DNA of 7,771 nt, taken from contig CAJYRE010000045.1 in NCBI GenBank assembly GCA_913776675.1, positions 1 to 7,771 on the forward strand, in the 5' to 3' direction. The position numbers were made by a program, and so were the translations under genes. This DNA is from Rhizobiaceae bacterium (GTDB taxonomy: Bacteria > Pseudomonadota > Alphaproteobacteria > Rhizobiales > Rhizobiaceae). The notes under the pieces were generated by a model. That model did not search any database. It saw only the letters and a program-made list of their open reading frames with translations, and was not told where the DNA came from. Positions 1-5,314 of this stretch are shown here, piece after piece. Position 1 is the stretch's first letter; each line of letters starts with the position of its first letter.

Positions 1-332
1 GCAAGACGGAACTGCACCCCGACATCCTCAAGCGCGCCGACACCTTCGTGGAATATCCGCCACAGACCCGCATTGAAGGCGAAATTCAGCAAATGGGGCC
101 GGATTATCCCGTCACAGAGCTTTGGCAGGTTATCTGCGGTGACATGCCGGGCCGCAAAGAGACAGGCCAGATCACCCTGTTTGACAGCGTCGGCTTTGCC
201 ATCGAGGATTTCTCAGCGCTACGCTTCATCCGCGCCGCGATTGCGGGAACGGATTTCTATCAGGAGCTAGATATGATCGCCGACCCGGATGACCCGCGTG
301 ATTTGTTTGGTATGCTGCAACGATCCAAATAA
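1..332 (+). CDS. ocd: Ornithine cyclodeaminase, C-terminal part (5'-truncated by window edge)
   Basis: The reading frame is open from position 3 to a TAA stop at 330-332 and gives the last 109 residues of a protein whose start lies left of the window. The fragment has C-terminal motifs I recognise from bacterial ornithine cyclodeaminases: KTELHPDIL, FVEYPPQTRIEGEIQQ, and FDSVGFAIEDFSALRF. The family (OCD/mu-crystallin) uses tightly bound NAD+ to convert L-ornithine to L-proline and ammonia in the cytoplasm, usually as part of arginine/ornithine catabolism. The full-length protein is normally about 350 residues, so roughly a third is visible. The NAD-binding fold and the catalytic aspartate known in this family lie upstream and cannot be checked. 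The GTG at 48 is an internal valine, not the start. The gene converges with the aldehyde dehydrogenase gene, leaving 2 bp between the stops. A paralogue acting on another amino acid is possible but less likely given the motif match. Confidence 0.88.
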   Translation, partial: KTELHPDILKRADTFVEYPPQTRIEGEIQQMGPDYPVTELWQVICGDMPGRKETGQITLFDSVGFAIEDFSALRFIRAAIAGTDFYQELDMIADPDDPRDLFGMLQRSK

Positions 333-334
333 AC

Positions 335-1729
335 TCAGAACCGCCGCATCATAAACCTTTGCAACAGTCTTGCCACCCAGCCGTAAGGTGGGGTGGCAAG
401 ACGCGCAGGATTGAACAGGCGCACCTGCGCAATGCCACGCGCATGGGAAAACCGTTTGAACCCATCTTCGCCGTGATAAGCGCCCATGCCGCTGGGGCCA
501 ATACCGCCGAACGGCAGGCTGGTTTGCGCAATATGCAACAAAGTGCCGTTGATGGTGATATTGCCGGAATGGGTTTGCTGAACAACGGTATTTTGCGTCG
601 TTACATCGCCGGAAAACAGGTAAAGCGCCAGTGGACGTGGCCTTGCATTCACAAAAGCGATGGCATCTTCCAAGCGGTCATAGGGAACAATTGGCAAAAC
701 CGGCCCGAAAATCTCTTCTTCCATCACCGCACTGTCGAGCGGCGGATCCATAATCAGAGTGGGTGCCATGTTTGCGAGCCTGCCGCTCGCACCGGTGTCA
801 ACCGTCAGAATACGACAACCCGCTTGCCGACAGGCATCCACCAAAGCTGACAACCTTTGGAAATCCGCCGCGCCACACAGGCTGGAATAATCCCGCCCCT
901 GCCGTTTTGCGGGGTAAGTCGCCGTCATCTGCGCAAGGATCGCATCTGCCATGGCCTCTAGCTGGTCACGCGGCACCAAAAGATAATCCGGCGCAATACA
1001 GGTTTGCCCGGCATTCATCAGCTTGCCAAAGGCAATGGCCCGAGCCGCCTCCTGGAGCGGATAATCCGGGGCAAGAATTGTGGGAGATTTACCACTCAAC
1101 TCAAGTGTCACCGGTGTCAGATTGGCTGCCGCCGCGGCCATGACTTTACGGCCCACGGCGGTTGAGCCGGTAAACACCAGATGATCAAACGGCAGTGCCG
1201 AAAACTCAGCCGCAACATTCACATCACCCGTAATCACCGCCACTTCCTCTGGCGCGAAATGCTGCGCAATCGCCGCTTGCAACACAACAGCCGTTTTCGG
1301 CAGGCGCTCAGAGGGCTTGATCATGGCACGATTGCCCGCGGACAGCACATCCACCAACGGTCCAAGCGCCAGAAGCAGTGGATAATTCCACGGTACCTTA
1401 ATGCCCACCACCCCCAATGGCTGATGAAACACCCGATTGCGGAAGGTAAAAAACTCCAAGGTGCTTGCGCGCCGCTCATCACGCATCCAGCGTTTGAGAT
1501 GTGAGCGCGCATGGCGGATTTCCACCATCAAAGGTGCGATCTCAAGCAGCTTTGTCTCATCAGGCGTGCGGTAGCCAAAATCCTCGGAGATGGCCTGTTG
1601 AAATACCAGAGCATTCGTCTTGATCACATCCGCAAGACGCTTCAACCGATCAAGCCGAACAGCCAGAGATGGATAGGGTTCAGCCGCAAACGCTTGACGC
1701 TGGATTGCAAAACTATCAGCAAGAACCAT
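335..1729 (-). CDS. NAD(P)-dependent aldehyde dehydrogenase, coniferyl-aldehyde-dehydrogenase-like
   Basis: This 464-residue protein is full length for an ALDH3-type aldehyde dehydrogenase, which oxidises aldehydes to carboxylic acids with NAD(P)+ in the cytoplasm. Visible motifs, in order, are PWNYPL (catalytic Asn115), KPSE (cofactor-contacting Lys138), FTGST (186-190), ELSGKSP (general base Glu210), GQTCIAPDY (nucleophile Cys244), EEEIFGPVLP (337-346) and LPFGGIGPSGMGAYHG (405-420). All key catalytic residues are present, so it should be active. The PPYG segment and basic, hydrophobic C-terminus resemble proteins annotated as coniferyl aldehyde dehydrogenase, but the true substrate cannot be read from sequence; medium-chain or other aromatic aldehydes are equally possible. 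The start is the ATG at 1729, supported by AAGGAG nine bases upstream. It is transcribed divergently from the LacI-family gene and converges on the cyclodeaminase gene. A perfect inverted repeat lies in its 3' end (367-402). I see no metabolic link to the lac genes. Confidence 0.9.
   Translation of the reverse strand: MVLADSFAIQRQAFAAEPYPSLAVRLDRLKRLADVIKTNALVFQQAISEDFGYRTPDETKLLEIAPLMVEIRHARSHLKRWMRDERRASTLEFFTFRNRVFHQPLGVVGIKVPWNYPLLLALGPLVDVLSAGNRAMIKPSERLPKTAVVLQAAIAQHFAPEEVAVITGDVNVAAEFSALPFDHLVFTGSTAVGRKVMAAAAANLTPVTLELSGKSPTILAPDYPLQEAARAIAFGKLMNAGQTCIAPDYLLVPRDQLEAMADAILAQMTATYPAKRQGRDYSSLCGAADFQRLSALVDACRQAGCRILTVDTGASGRLANMAPTLIMDPPLDSAVMEEEIFGPVLPIVPYDRLEDAIAFVNARPRPLALYLFSGDVTTQNTVVQQTHSGNITINGTLLHIAQTSLPFGGIGPSGMGAYHGEDGFKRFSHARGIAQVRLFNPARLATPPYGWVARLLQRFMMRRF
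367..402. repeat. Perfect 12-bp inverted repeat within the 3' end of the aldehyde dehydrogenase gene
   Basis: The left arm at 367-378 (GTCTTGCCACCC) is exactly complementary in reverse to the right arm at 391-402, with a 12-base loop at 379-390. The arms lie inside the codons for LATPPYGWVARL. The structure starts 34 bases past the cyclodeaminase stop on the + strand, and on the - strand it ends about 30 bases before the aldehyde dehydrogenase stop. Neither side is followed by a T-run, so it is not a canonical intrinsic terminator. It could limit read-through or protect 3' ends, or it could be a by-product of codon choice. Confidence 0.6.
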
Positions 1730-1738
1730 ATAAGCCTA

Positions 1739-1744
1739 CTCCTT
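1739..1744 (-). promoter_or_regulatory. Ribosome binding site of the aldehyde dehydrogenase gene
   Basis: Read on the - strand these bases are AAGGAG, a near-perfect Shine-Dalgarno sequence. Nine bases separate it from the ATG at 1729-1727. This fixes the chosen start of the aldehyde dehydrogenase. Confidence 0.8.
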
Positions 1745-1826
1745 ATCACGCCGCAAATCCAAGATCTGGGGCCTATTCTCCACCTCACGGATATGAACCT
1801 ATTGCACATGGCCTTCAGTTTCAGTA

Positions 1827-1838
1827 GTAAAATTTTAC
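1827..1838. promoter_or_regulatory. Putative operator of the LacI-family regulator (perfect 12-bp palindrome)
   Basis: GTAAAATTTTAC is a perfect palindrome, 48 bases upstream of the regulator's ATG and about 97 bases upstream of the aldehyde dehydrogenase ATG. LacI-family dimers bind palindromes of about this size, and such genes are often autoregulated. A second copy occurs at 2987-2998 in front of lacE. With two preceding bases included, 12 of 14 positions match (TAGTAAA shared). The centre is A/T rather than the CpG found in many LacI-family operators. Binding is inferred, not shown. Confidence 0.5.
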
Positions 1839-1875
1839 CAATTTTGTCTTGGACCCTATCACCATAGAATCAGCC

Positions 1876-1880
1876 GAGAG
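1876..1880 (+). promoter_or_regulatory. Weak ribosome binding site of the LacI-family gene
   Basis: GAGAG lies six bases before the ATG at 1887. It is an imperfect match to the Shine-Dalgarno consensus, in keeping with low expression of a regulator. It supports the ATG start, which also places the helix-turn-helix at the extreme N-terminus as is normal for the family. Confidence 0.5.
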
Positions 1881-1886
1881 CTTACC

Positions 1887-2954
1887 ATGGTCACATTGAG
1901 CGAAATCGCCAAAGCTGTTGGCGTGTCTTCCAGCACGGTTTCGCGGGTGTTGAATTATGATCAGACACTCTCTATTTCCGAAAGCAAGCGGCAGGCGATT
2001 ATTGAAACGGCCGAAGCGCTGAATTATGAAACGCCGCGCAATCGCAACCGGCGCACCTTGGCGTTTGAGCCGTTCTCACCTTCATTGCCCGGCAGCACAT
2101 CCATTGCCATTTTGCATTTTCTAAAGCCCGATGAAGAGTTGAGCGACCCCTACTATGTCGGGGTGCGATTGGGCATTGAAAGGCGCTGCCACGATCACAA
2201 GCTGGAAATTGCCAAGATTTTCAATGGTGACGAGCTGCGCGATTCCTCTGTTTTGCAGGCCGCCGTCGGGATGATCGTGATTGGCAAGCTGCACCCCAGC
2301 ATGATTGACGAACTGACGCAGACCGGAAAGCCGGTGATTTTTGCAGATTTCAATCCGCAACTGGATGCTTTTGATTGCGTTTTATCCGATCTGGGCAAAG
2401 CGACACGGGCCATTCTGGATGGTTTGGAATCTGCGGGCTACCAACGCATTGGTTTTATTGGCGGATATGAATTGCTGGATGATCAGGCCGTGATGTATGG
2501 CGAACAGCGCTGCAAAGCCTATGTGGAATGGCATGAGCGCCGCAACGCCTTTGATGCAAGCCTGATTGCCTTGGGCCAAGCCGAAACCTATGCCCGCAAT
2601 CTCCGGCTGGAAACCGGCTATGAACAAGCCCGGCAATTGCTCAGCCTGCACAAACGGCCCGATGCCATTTTATGCGCCAATGACAATATGGCCATTGGGG
2701 CCTATCGCGCCCTTCAGGAAGCTGGGGTTGCCATTGCCCACGATATTGCAGTGATTTCTTTTAACGACATTCCCGTCACACAATTTCTCAATCCCCCCCT
2801 CTCCACCATGCATATTCCCGGTGAACCGATTGGTGAAACCGCGGTGGATCTGCTGGTGGAACGCCTGCTGGGGCGCGATTATACCAAGCATGTAACCATT
2901 CCCACCCAAATGCGTTGGCGTGATAGTTGCCGCCGCCCCCCAACCGCAGAATAG
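1887..2954 (+). CDS. LacI-family transcriptional regulator, EbgR-like, probable regulator of the lac operon
   Basis: This 355-residue protein has the LacI/GalR plan. Residues 3-22 form the helix-turn-helix (TLSEIAKAVGVSSSTVSRVLN), followed by a hinge to about residue 65 and a periplasmic-binding-protein-like sensor and dimerisation domain from about residue 70. DPYYVGVRLGIE (88-98), RIGFIGG (187-193), CANDNMAIG (263-271) and SFNDIPVTQF with PPLST (291-307) resemble E. coli EbgR and related beta-galactoside regulators as I recall them. The usual hinge motif AARxL is missing; the segment is arginine-rich (PRNRNRRTL, 50-58). It lies directly upstream of, and on the same strand as, the transport operon, 124 bp from lacE. 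I infer that it represses lacEFGZ until a beta-galactoside or derivative binds, and may repress itself. Control of the divergent aldehyde dehydrogenase is possible but unsupported. Family assignment is firm; ligand and target are inferred. Confidence 0.9.
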   Translation: MVTLSEIAKAVGVSSSTVSRVLNYDQTLSISESKRQAIIETAEALNYETPRNRNRRTLAFEPFSPSLPGSTSIAILHFLKPDEELSDPYYVGVRLGIERRCHDHKLEIAKIFNGDELRDSSVLQAAVGMIVIGKLHPSMIDELTQTGKPVIFADFNPQLDAFDCVLSDLGKATRAILDGLESAGYQRIGFIGGYELLDDQAVMYGEQRCKAYVEWHERRNAFDASLIALGQAETYARNLRLETGYEQARQLLSLHKRPDAILCANDNMAIGAYRALQEAGVAIAHDIAVISFNDIPVTQFLNPPLSTMHIPGEPIGETAVDLLVERLLGRDYTKHVTIPTQMRWRDSCRRPPTAE

Positions 2955-2986
2955 CGCGCCCCCTTCGCAGACGCACAAAATATTTA

Positions 2987-2998
2987 GTAAATTTTTTC
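2987..2998. promoter_or_regulatory. Second putative operator, upstream of lacE (imperfect copy)
   Basis: GTAAATTTTTTC matches the palindrome at 1827-1838 at 10 of 12 positions, and the preceding TA is also shared. The left half-site TAGTAAA is intact while the right half is degenerate. It sits 80 bases upstream of the lacE start and next to the proposed -35 element. Such placement fits control of the lac operon by the adjacent LacI-family protein. The region is AT-rich, so a chance match cannot be excluded. Confidence 0.4.
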
Positions 2999-3034
2999 TT
3001 GCGTTTTTGGAAGAAACAGAAATAGTAGCGTCAA

Positions 3035-3051
3035 GGCAGTGGAGGACTGCC
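3035..3051 (+). repeat. Small perfect hairpin in the lacE leader with GGAGG in its loop
   Basis: GGCAGT (3035-3040) pairs perfectly with ACTGCC (3046-3051) around the five-base loop GGAGG. The loop is a full anti-16S-tail match but has no start codon at a useful distance. The true lacE start lies 27 bases beyond the hairpin. It is in the predicted 5' untranslated leader, so it could stabilise the mRNA or act as a ribosome standby site; a role is not demonstrated. Confidence 0.5.
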
Positions 3052-3065
3052 CGATACACTCTTCT

Positions 3066-3072
3066 GGGGAGG
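3066..3072 (+). promoter_or_regulatory. Ribosome binding site deciding the lacE start
   Basis: GGGGAGG is a strong Shine-Dalgarno sequence. It directly abuts the ATG at 3073, leaving zero spacing, but lies six bases from the in-frame GTG at 3079. GTG is therefore the likelier start, and it leaves a well-formed 28-residue signal peptide. Confidence 0.7.
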
Positions 3073-3078
3073 ATGAGC

Positions 3079-4347
3079 GTGAAGACACATTCTATTTTCA
3101 AAACAAGTGTTGCGACAATTGCCGCCAGCGTCAGCCTGCTGGCAGCCACGGCTGCCATGGCAGGCGAAGTGACCGTGTGGTGCTGGGACCCGAATTTCAA
3201 CGTGGCGATCATGAAGGAAGCCGGCGCGCTTTACACCGCCAAGCATCCGGGCACCACCATCAAGGTGGTGGATTTTGCCAAGGCGGATGTGGAGCAAAAG
3301 CTGCAAACCGGTCTGGCCTCAGGCGCTGCCAATTCACTGCCCGATATTGTGTTGATTGAAGATTACGGCGCGCAGAAATATCTGCAATCCTTCCCTGGCT
3401 CCTTTGCATCCATGTCCGGCAAGGTCGATTATTCGGGCTTTGCGCCTTACAAAGTCAGCCTGATGACACTGGATGGTAAGACCTATGGCATGCCGTTTGA
3501 TGCCGGTGTTACGGGCATGTATTACCGCAAGGATTACCTGCAACAGGCGGGCTTCAAACCCGAAGATATGCAGAACATCACCTGGGATCGTTTCATCGAA
3601 ATCGGCAAACAGGTGGTGGCCAAAACCGGCAAGAAAATGATGGCGCTGGATGCCAATGATGGCGGCATGACCCGCATCATCATGCAATCGGGCGGCACCT
3701 GGTATTTCGACAAGGACGGCAAGCTGAACATTGAAAACAACGCGCCGTTGAAGGCCGCGCTGGAGATTCAGGCCCAAATTCTCAAAGACGGCATTGCCAA
3801 GCCCACAAGCGGCTGGACCGATGGCGTGAACGCCTTCACCTCTGGCGACGTGGCATCCGTCATCACCGGCGTATGGATTACCGGCACTGTCAAGGCGCAA
3901 GCTGATCAATCGGGCAAATGGGGTGTGGCTCCCATTCCAAAACTCACCCTCAATGGCGCGGTGGCTGCGTCCAATCTCGGCGGCTCAAGCTGGTATGTTT
4001 TGGAAAAGAGCAAAAGCAAAGATGAAGCCATTGATTTTCTGAACGAAATCTACGCCAAGAACACCGATTTCTACCAAAAAATCCTCACCGAGCGCGGCGC
4101 AGTCGGCGCACTTTTGGCAGCACGCAAGGGTAATGCCTATAATGTCGCCGATCCGTATTTTGGTGGCGAAAAGGTCTGGCAAAGCTTCTCGGATTGGCTG
4201 GCCAAGGTGCCATCGGTCAATTACGGCATTTTCACCAATGAGGTGGACACCGCTGTGACCGCCAATCTGCCGGCTCTGGTGAAGGGTGCCAAGACGGATG
4301 ATGTGCTGAAAGCCATCGCCAGTCAGGCTGAAGGGCAAATTCAATAA
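3079..4347 (+). CDS. lacE: Lactose-type ABC transporter periplasmic binding protein (family 1 solute-binding protein)
   Basis: This protein of 422 residues (GTG start) is a CUT1-type sugar-binding protein that delivers substrate to the LacF/LacG permease. Residues 1-28 form a Sec signal peptide: basic KTHSIFK, a hydrophobic alanine-rich core, and AMA before Gly29. The mature protein begins GEVTVWCWD. Family features are the hinge-region pattern YGMPFDAGVTGMYYRKDYL (136-154), SGGTWYFDKDG (204-214), SGDVASVITGVW (255-266) and ASNLGGSSWYVL (297-308). Several tryptophans (34, 36, 246, 266, 305) could stack on sugar rings. Start, length and sequence agree closely with A. radiobacter LacE as I remember it, so lactose is the best substrate guess; another beta-galactoside is possible. 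The frame is open back to 2920, but that extension overlaps the regulator gene and would bury the signal peptide. It is the first operon gene and is followed by a terminator-like hairpin. Confidence 0.9.
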   Translation: MKTHSIFKTSVATIAASVSLLAATAAMAGEVTVWCWDPNFNVAIMKEAGALYTAKHPGTTIKVVDFAKADVEQKLQTGLASGAANSLPDIVLIEDYGAQKYLQSFPGSFASMSGKVDYSGFAPYKVSLMTLDGKTYGMPFDAGVTGMYYRKDYLQQAGFKPEDMQNITWDRFIEIGKQVVAKTGKKMMALDANDGGMTRIIMQSGGTWYFDKDGKLNIENNAPLKAALEIQAQILKDGIAKPTSGWTDGVNAFTSGDVASVITGVWITGTVKAQADQSGKWGVAPIPKLTLNGAVAASNLGGSSWYVLEKSKSKDEAIDFLNEIYAKNTDFYQKILTERGAVGALLAARKGNAYNVADPYFGGEKVWQSFSDWLAKVPSVNYGIFTNEVDTAVTANLPALVKGAKTDDVLKAIASQAEGQIQ

Positions 4348-4358
4348 ATTCCTCCCGC

Positions 4359-4395
4359 ATGGTCGCGCAGGACTCCGACTGCGCGGCCATTTTTT
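4359..4395 (+). terminator. Terminator-like hairpin between lacE and lacF (probable attenuator or 3'-end stabiliser)
   Basis: Positions 4359-4370 (ATGGTCGCGCAG) pair with 4379-4390 over 12 bp with a single G-T wobble and an eight-base loop (4371-4378). Six T residues follow at 4390-4395. This is the form of a Rho-independent terminator, starting 12 bases after the lacE stop. Since lacF, lacG and lacZ follow on the same strand, it probably acts as a partial terminator or as an exonuclease block that raises lacE mRNA over the permease genes, as is known for other binding-protein operons such as malE-malF. Confidence 0.8.
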
Positions 4396-4417
4396 CCTTC
4401 ATCGTGCAGTGGTCCTC

Positions 4418-5314
4418 ATGGCAGTGGTAAAACGTGGCGGAATAGGGCGATATTACAACGTCAACGGCTGGCTGTTTGTGGCCCCGGCCTTGGTGCTGAT
4501 CTCGCTGTTTATGATCTATCCCATTGTGCAATCCCTGATTTTATCGCTTTATTCAGGCAAGGGCATGATGATGAAATTTGCGGGGTTGGGCAACATCACC
4601 CGCCTTGCCAATGACCCGGTGCTTCTCACGGCGCTGACCAACACCATGACGTTTTTCGTCATTCAGGTGCCGATCATGCTCACCTTCGCCCTGCTGCTGG
4701 CAGTCGCGTTGAACAACCCGAAACTGCGCTACTCAGGCCTGTTTCGCACACTGATCTTTCTGCCCTGTGTCTCCTCGCTGGTGGCCTATTCCATTCTGTT
4801 CAAAAGCATGTTTGCCGTGGATGGCGTGGTCAACAACACGCTGATGATGATTGGGGTGATGTCAACACCGATTAGTTGGCTGACAGACCCTTTCTGGGCC
4901 AAGGTGTTGATTATCATTGCTATTACCTGGCGTTGGACCGGCTATAACATGATCTTCTATCTGGCGGCGCTGCAAAATATTGATCACTCTATTTATGAGG
5001 CCGCGCGCATTGATGGCGTGCCGTCATGGCGGCGATTTGTGCATCTGACGGTACCCATGCTCAAGCCCGTCATTCTGTTTACCACCATCACCTCCACCAT
5101 CGGCACACTGCAATTGTTTGATGAGGTCTATAGTTTGACCGAAGGCAAGGGTGGGCCGGGCAATGCCACGCTGACGCTCTCGCTTTACATCTATAATCTT
5201 ACCTTCAAATTCATGCCGAATTTTGGCTATGCGGCCACCGTTTCCTACGTGATCGTGCTGATGGTGACGGTTCTGTCCATGATCCAGTTCTATGCCGCGA
5301 GGGAGCAGAAATGA
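4418..5314 (+). CDS. lacF: Lactose-type ABC transporter permease LacF (CUT1, MalF-type)
   Basis: This 298-residue protein is an inner-membrane permease that pairs with LacG to form the translocation channel. Hydrophobic segments lie at about 18-40, 75-97, 106-128, 160-182, 216-234 and 270-292, giving six membrane spans. The cytoplasmic EAA loop that docks on the ATPase is clear: EAARIDG (194-200) leading to TVP (211-213). The start is uncertain. A GTG at 4409 would add three residues, but I prefer the ATG at 4418 because MAVVKRGG matches my memory of A. radiobacter LacF and its 298-residue length. Neither start has a good Shine-Dalgarno sequence, suggesting low translation. An 8-bp direct repeat, GCAGTGGT, flanks this start region (4406-4413 and 4421-4428). 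The gene lies 70 bp past lacE, behind the hairpin, and overlaps lacG by four bases (ATGA), indicating translational coupling. Confidence 0.9.
   Translation: MAVVKRGGIGRYYNVNGWLFVAPALVLISLFMIYPIVQSLILSLYSGKGMMMKFAGLGNITRLANDPVLLTALTNTMTFFVIQVPIMLTFALLLAVALNNPKLRYSGLFRTLIFLPCVSSLVAYSILFKSMFAVDGVVNNTLMMIGVMSTPISWLTDPFWAKVLIIIAITWRWTGYNMIFYLAALQNIDHSIYEAARIDGVPSWRRFVHLTVPMLKPVILFTTITSTIGTLQLFDEVYSLTEGKGGPGNATLTLSLYIYNLTFKFMPNFGYAATVSYVIVLMVTVLSMIQFYAAREQK
5299..5305 (+). promoter_or_regulatory. Ribosome binding site of lacG inside the end of lacF
   Basis: GAGGGAG lies five bases before the lacG ATG at 5311, within the last codons of lacF. With the ATGA stop-start overlap it supports coupled translation and fixes the lacG start. 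Confidence 0.75.

Larger units (their letters stand above)
1730..1886. promoter_or_regulatory. Divergent intergenic regulatory region between aldehyde dehydrogenase and lacI-type gene
   Basis: This 157-bp non-coding gap must hold promoters for both divergent genes. For the regulator I see a possible -10 TAGAAT at 1865-1870 with a possible -35 TTGTCT at 1844-1849. The spacing is only 15 bases, so the pair is weak, and it would leave a leader of only about 10 bases before the ATG at 1887. I found no convincing -35/-10 pair for the aldehyde dehydrogenase on the - strand. The most striking element is the AT-rich palindrome at 1827-1838, listed separately. No RNA gene or transposon end is evident. 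Confidence 0.5.
2955..3078 (+). promoter_or_regulatory. Leader and promoter region of the lac operon
   Basis: This 124-bp gap separates the regulator from the binding-protein gene. It starts GC-rich, turns sharply AT-rich at about 2975-3028, and holds the second operator candidate (2987-2998). A weak promoter can be proposed with -35 TTGCGT at 2999-3004 and -10 AATAGT at 3021-3026 (16-base spacer), directly downstream of the operator candidate. Transcription would then begin near 3033, just before the leader hairpin at 3035-3051. No clear intrinsic terminator for the regulator is present, so some read-through into lacE is possible. Confidence 0.45.

Noticed and set aside
359..850. Open frames on the + strand opposite the aldehyde dehydrogenase (359-850, 763-1143, 1181-1504, 1511-1867)
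   Set aside because: They are shadows of the - strand gene, which contains every aldehyde dehydrogenase motif; their products look non-biological.
1855..1866. CTAT-CACC-ATAG inverted repeat upstream of the regulator gene
   Set aside because: Four-base arms are too short to support a structure or binding-site claim.
2978..2985. AAATATTT as an additional operator
   Set aside because: It is only an 8-bp A/T palindrome in an AT-rich stretch, with no shared bases beyond those expected by chance.
2920..3078. N-terminal extension of lacE to the start at 2920
   Set aside because: It overlaps the regulator's coding end, lacks a ribosome site and would place about 50 polar residues ahead of a clear signal peptide.
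3334..3909. Open frame of 191 codons on the - strand within lacE
   Set aside because: It mirrors lacE codons and shows no family motif; the + strand product is a clear binding protein.
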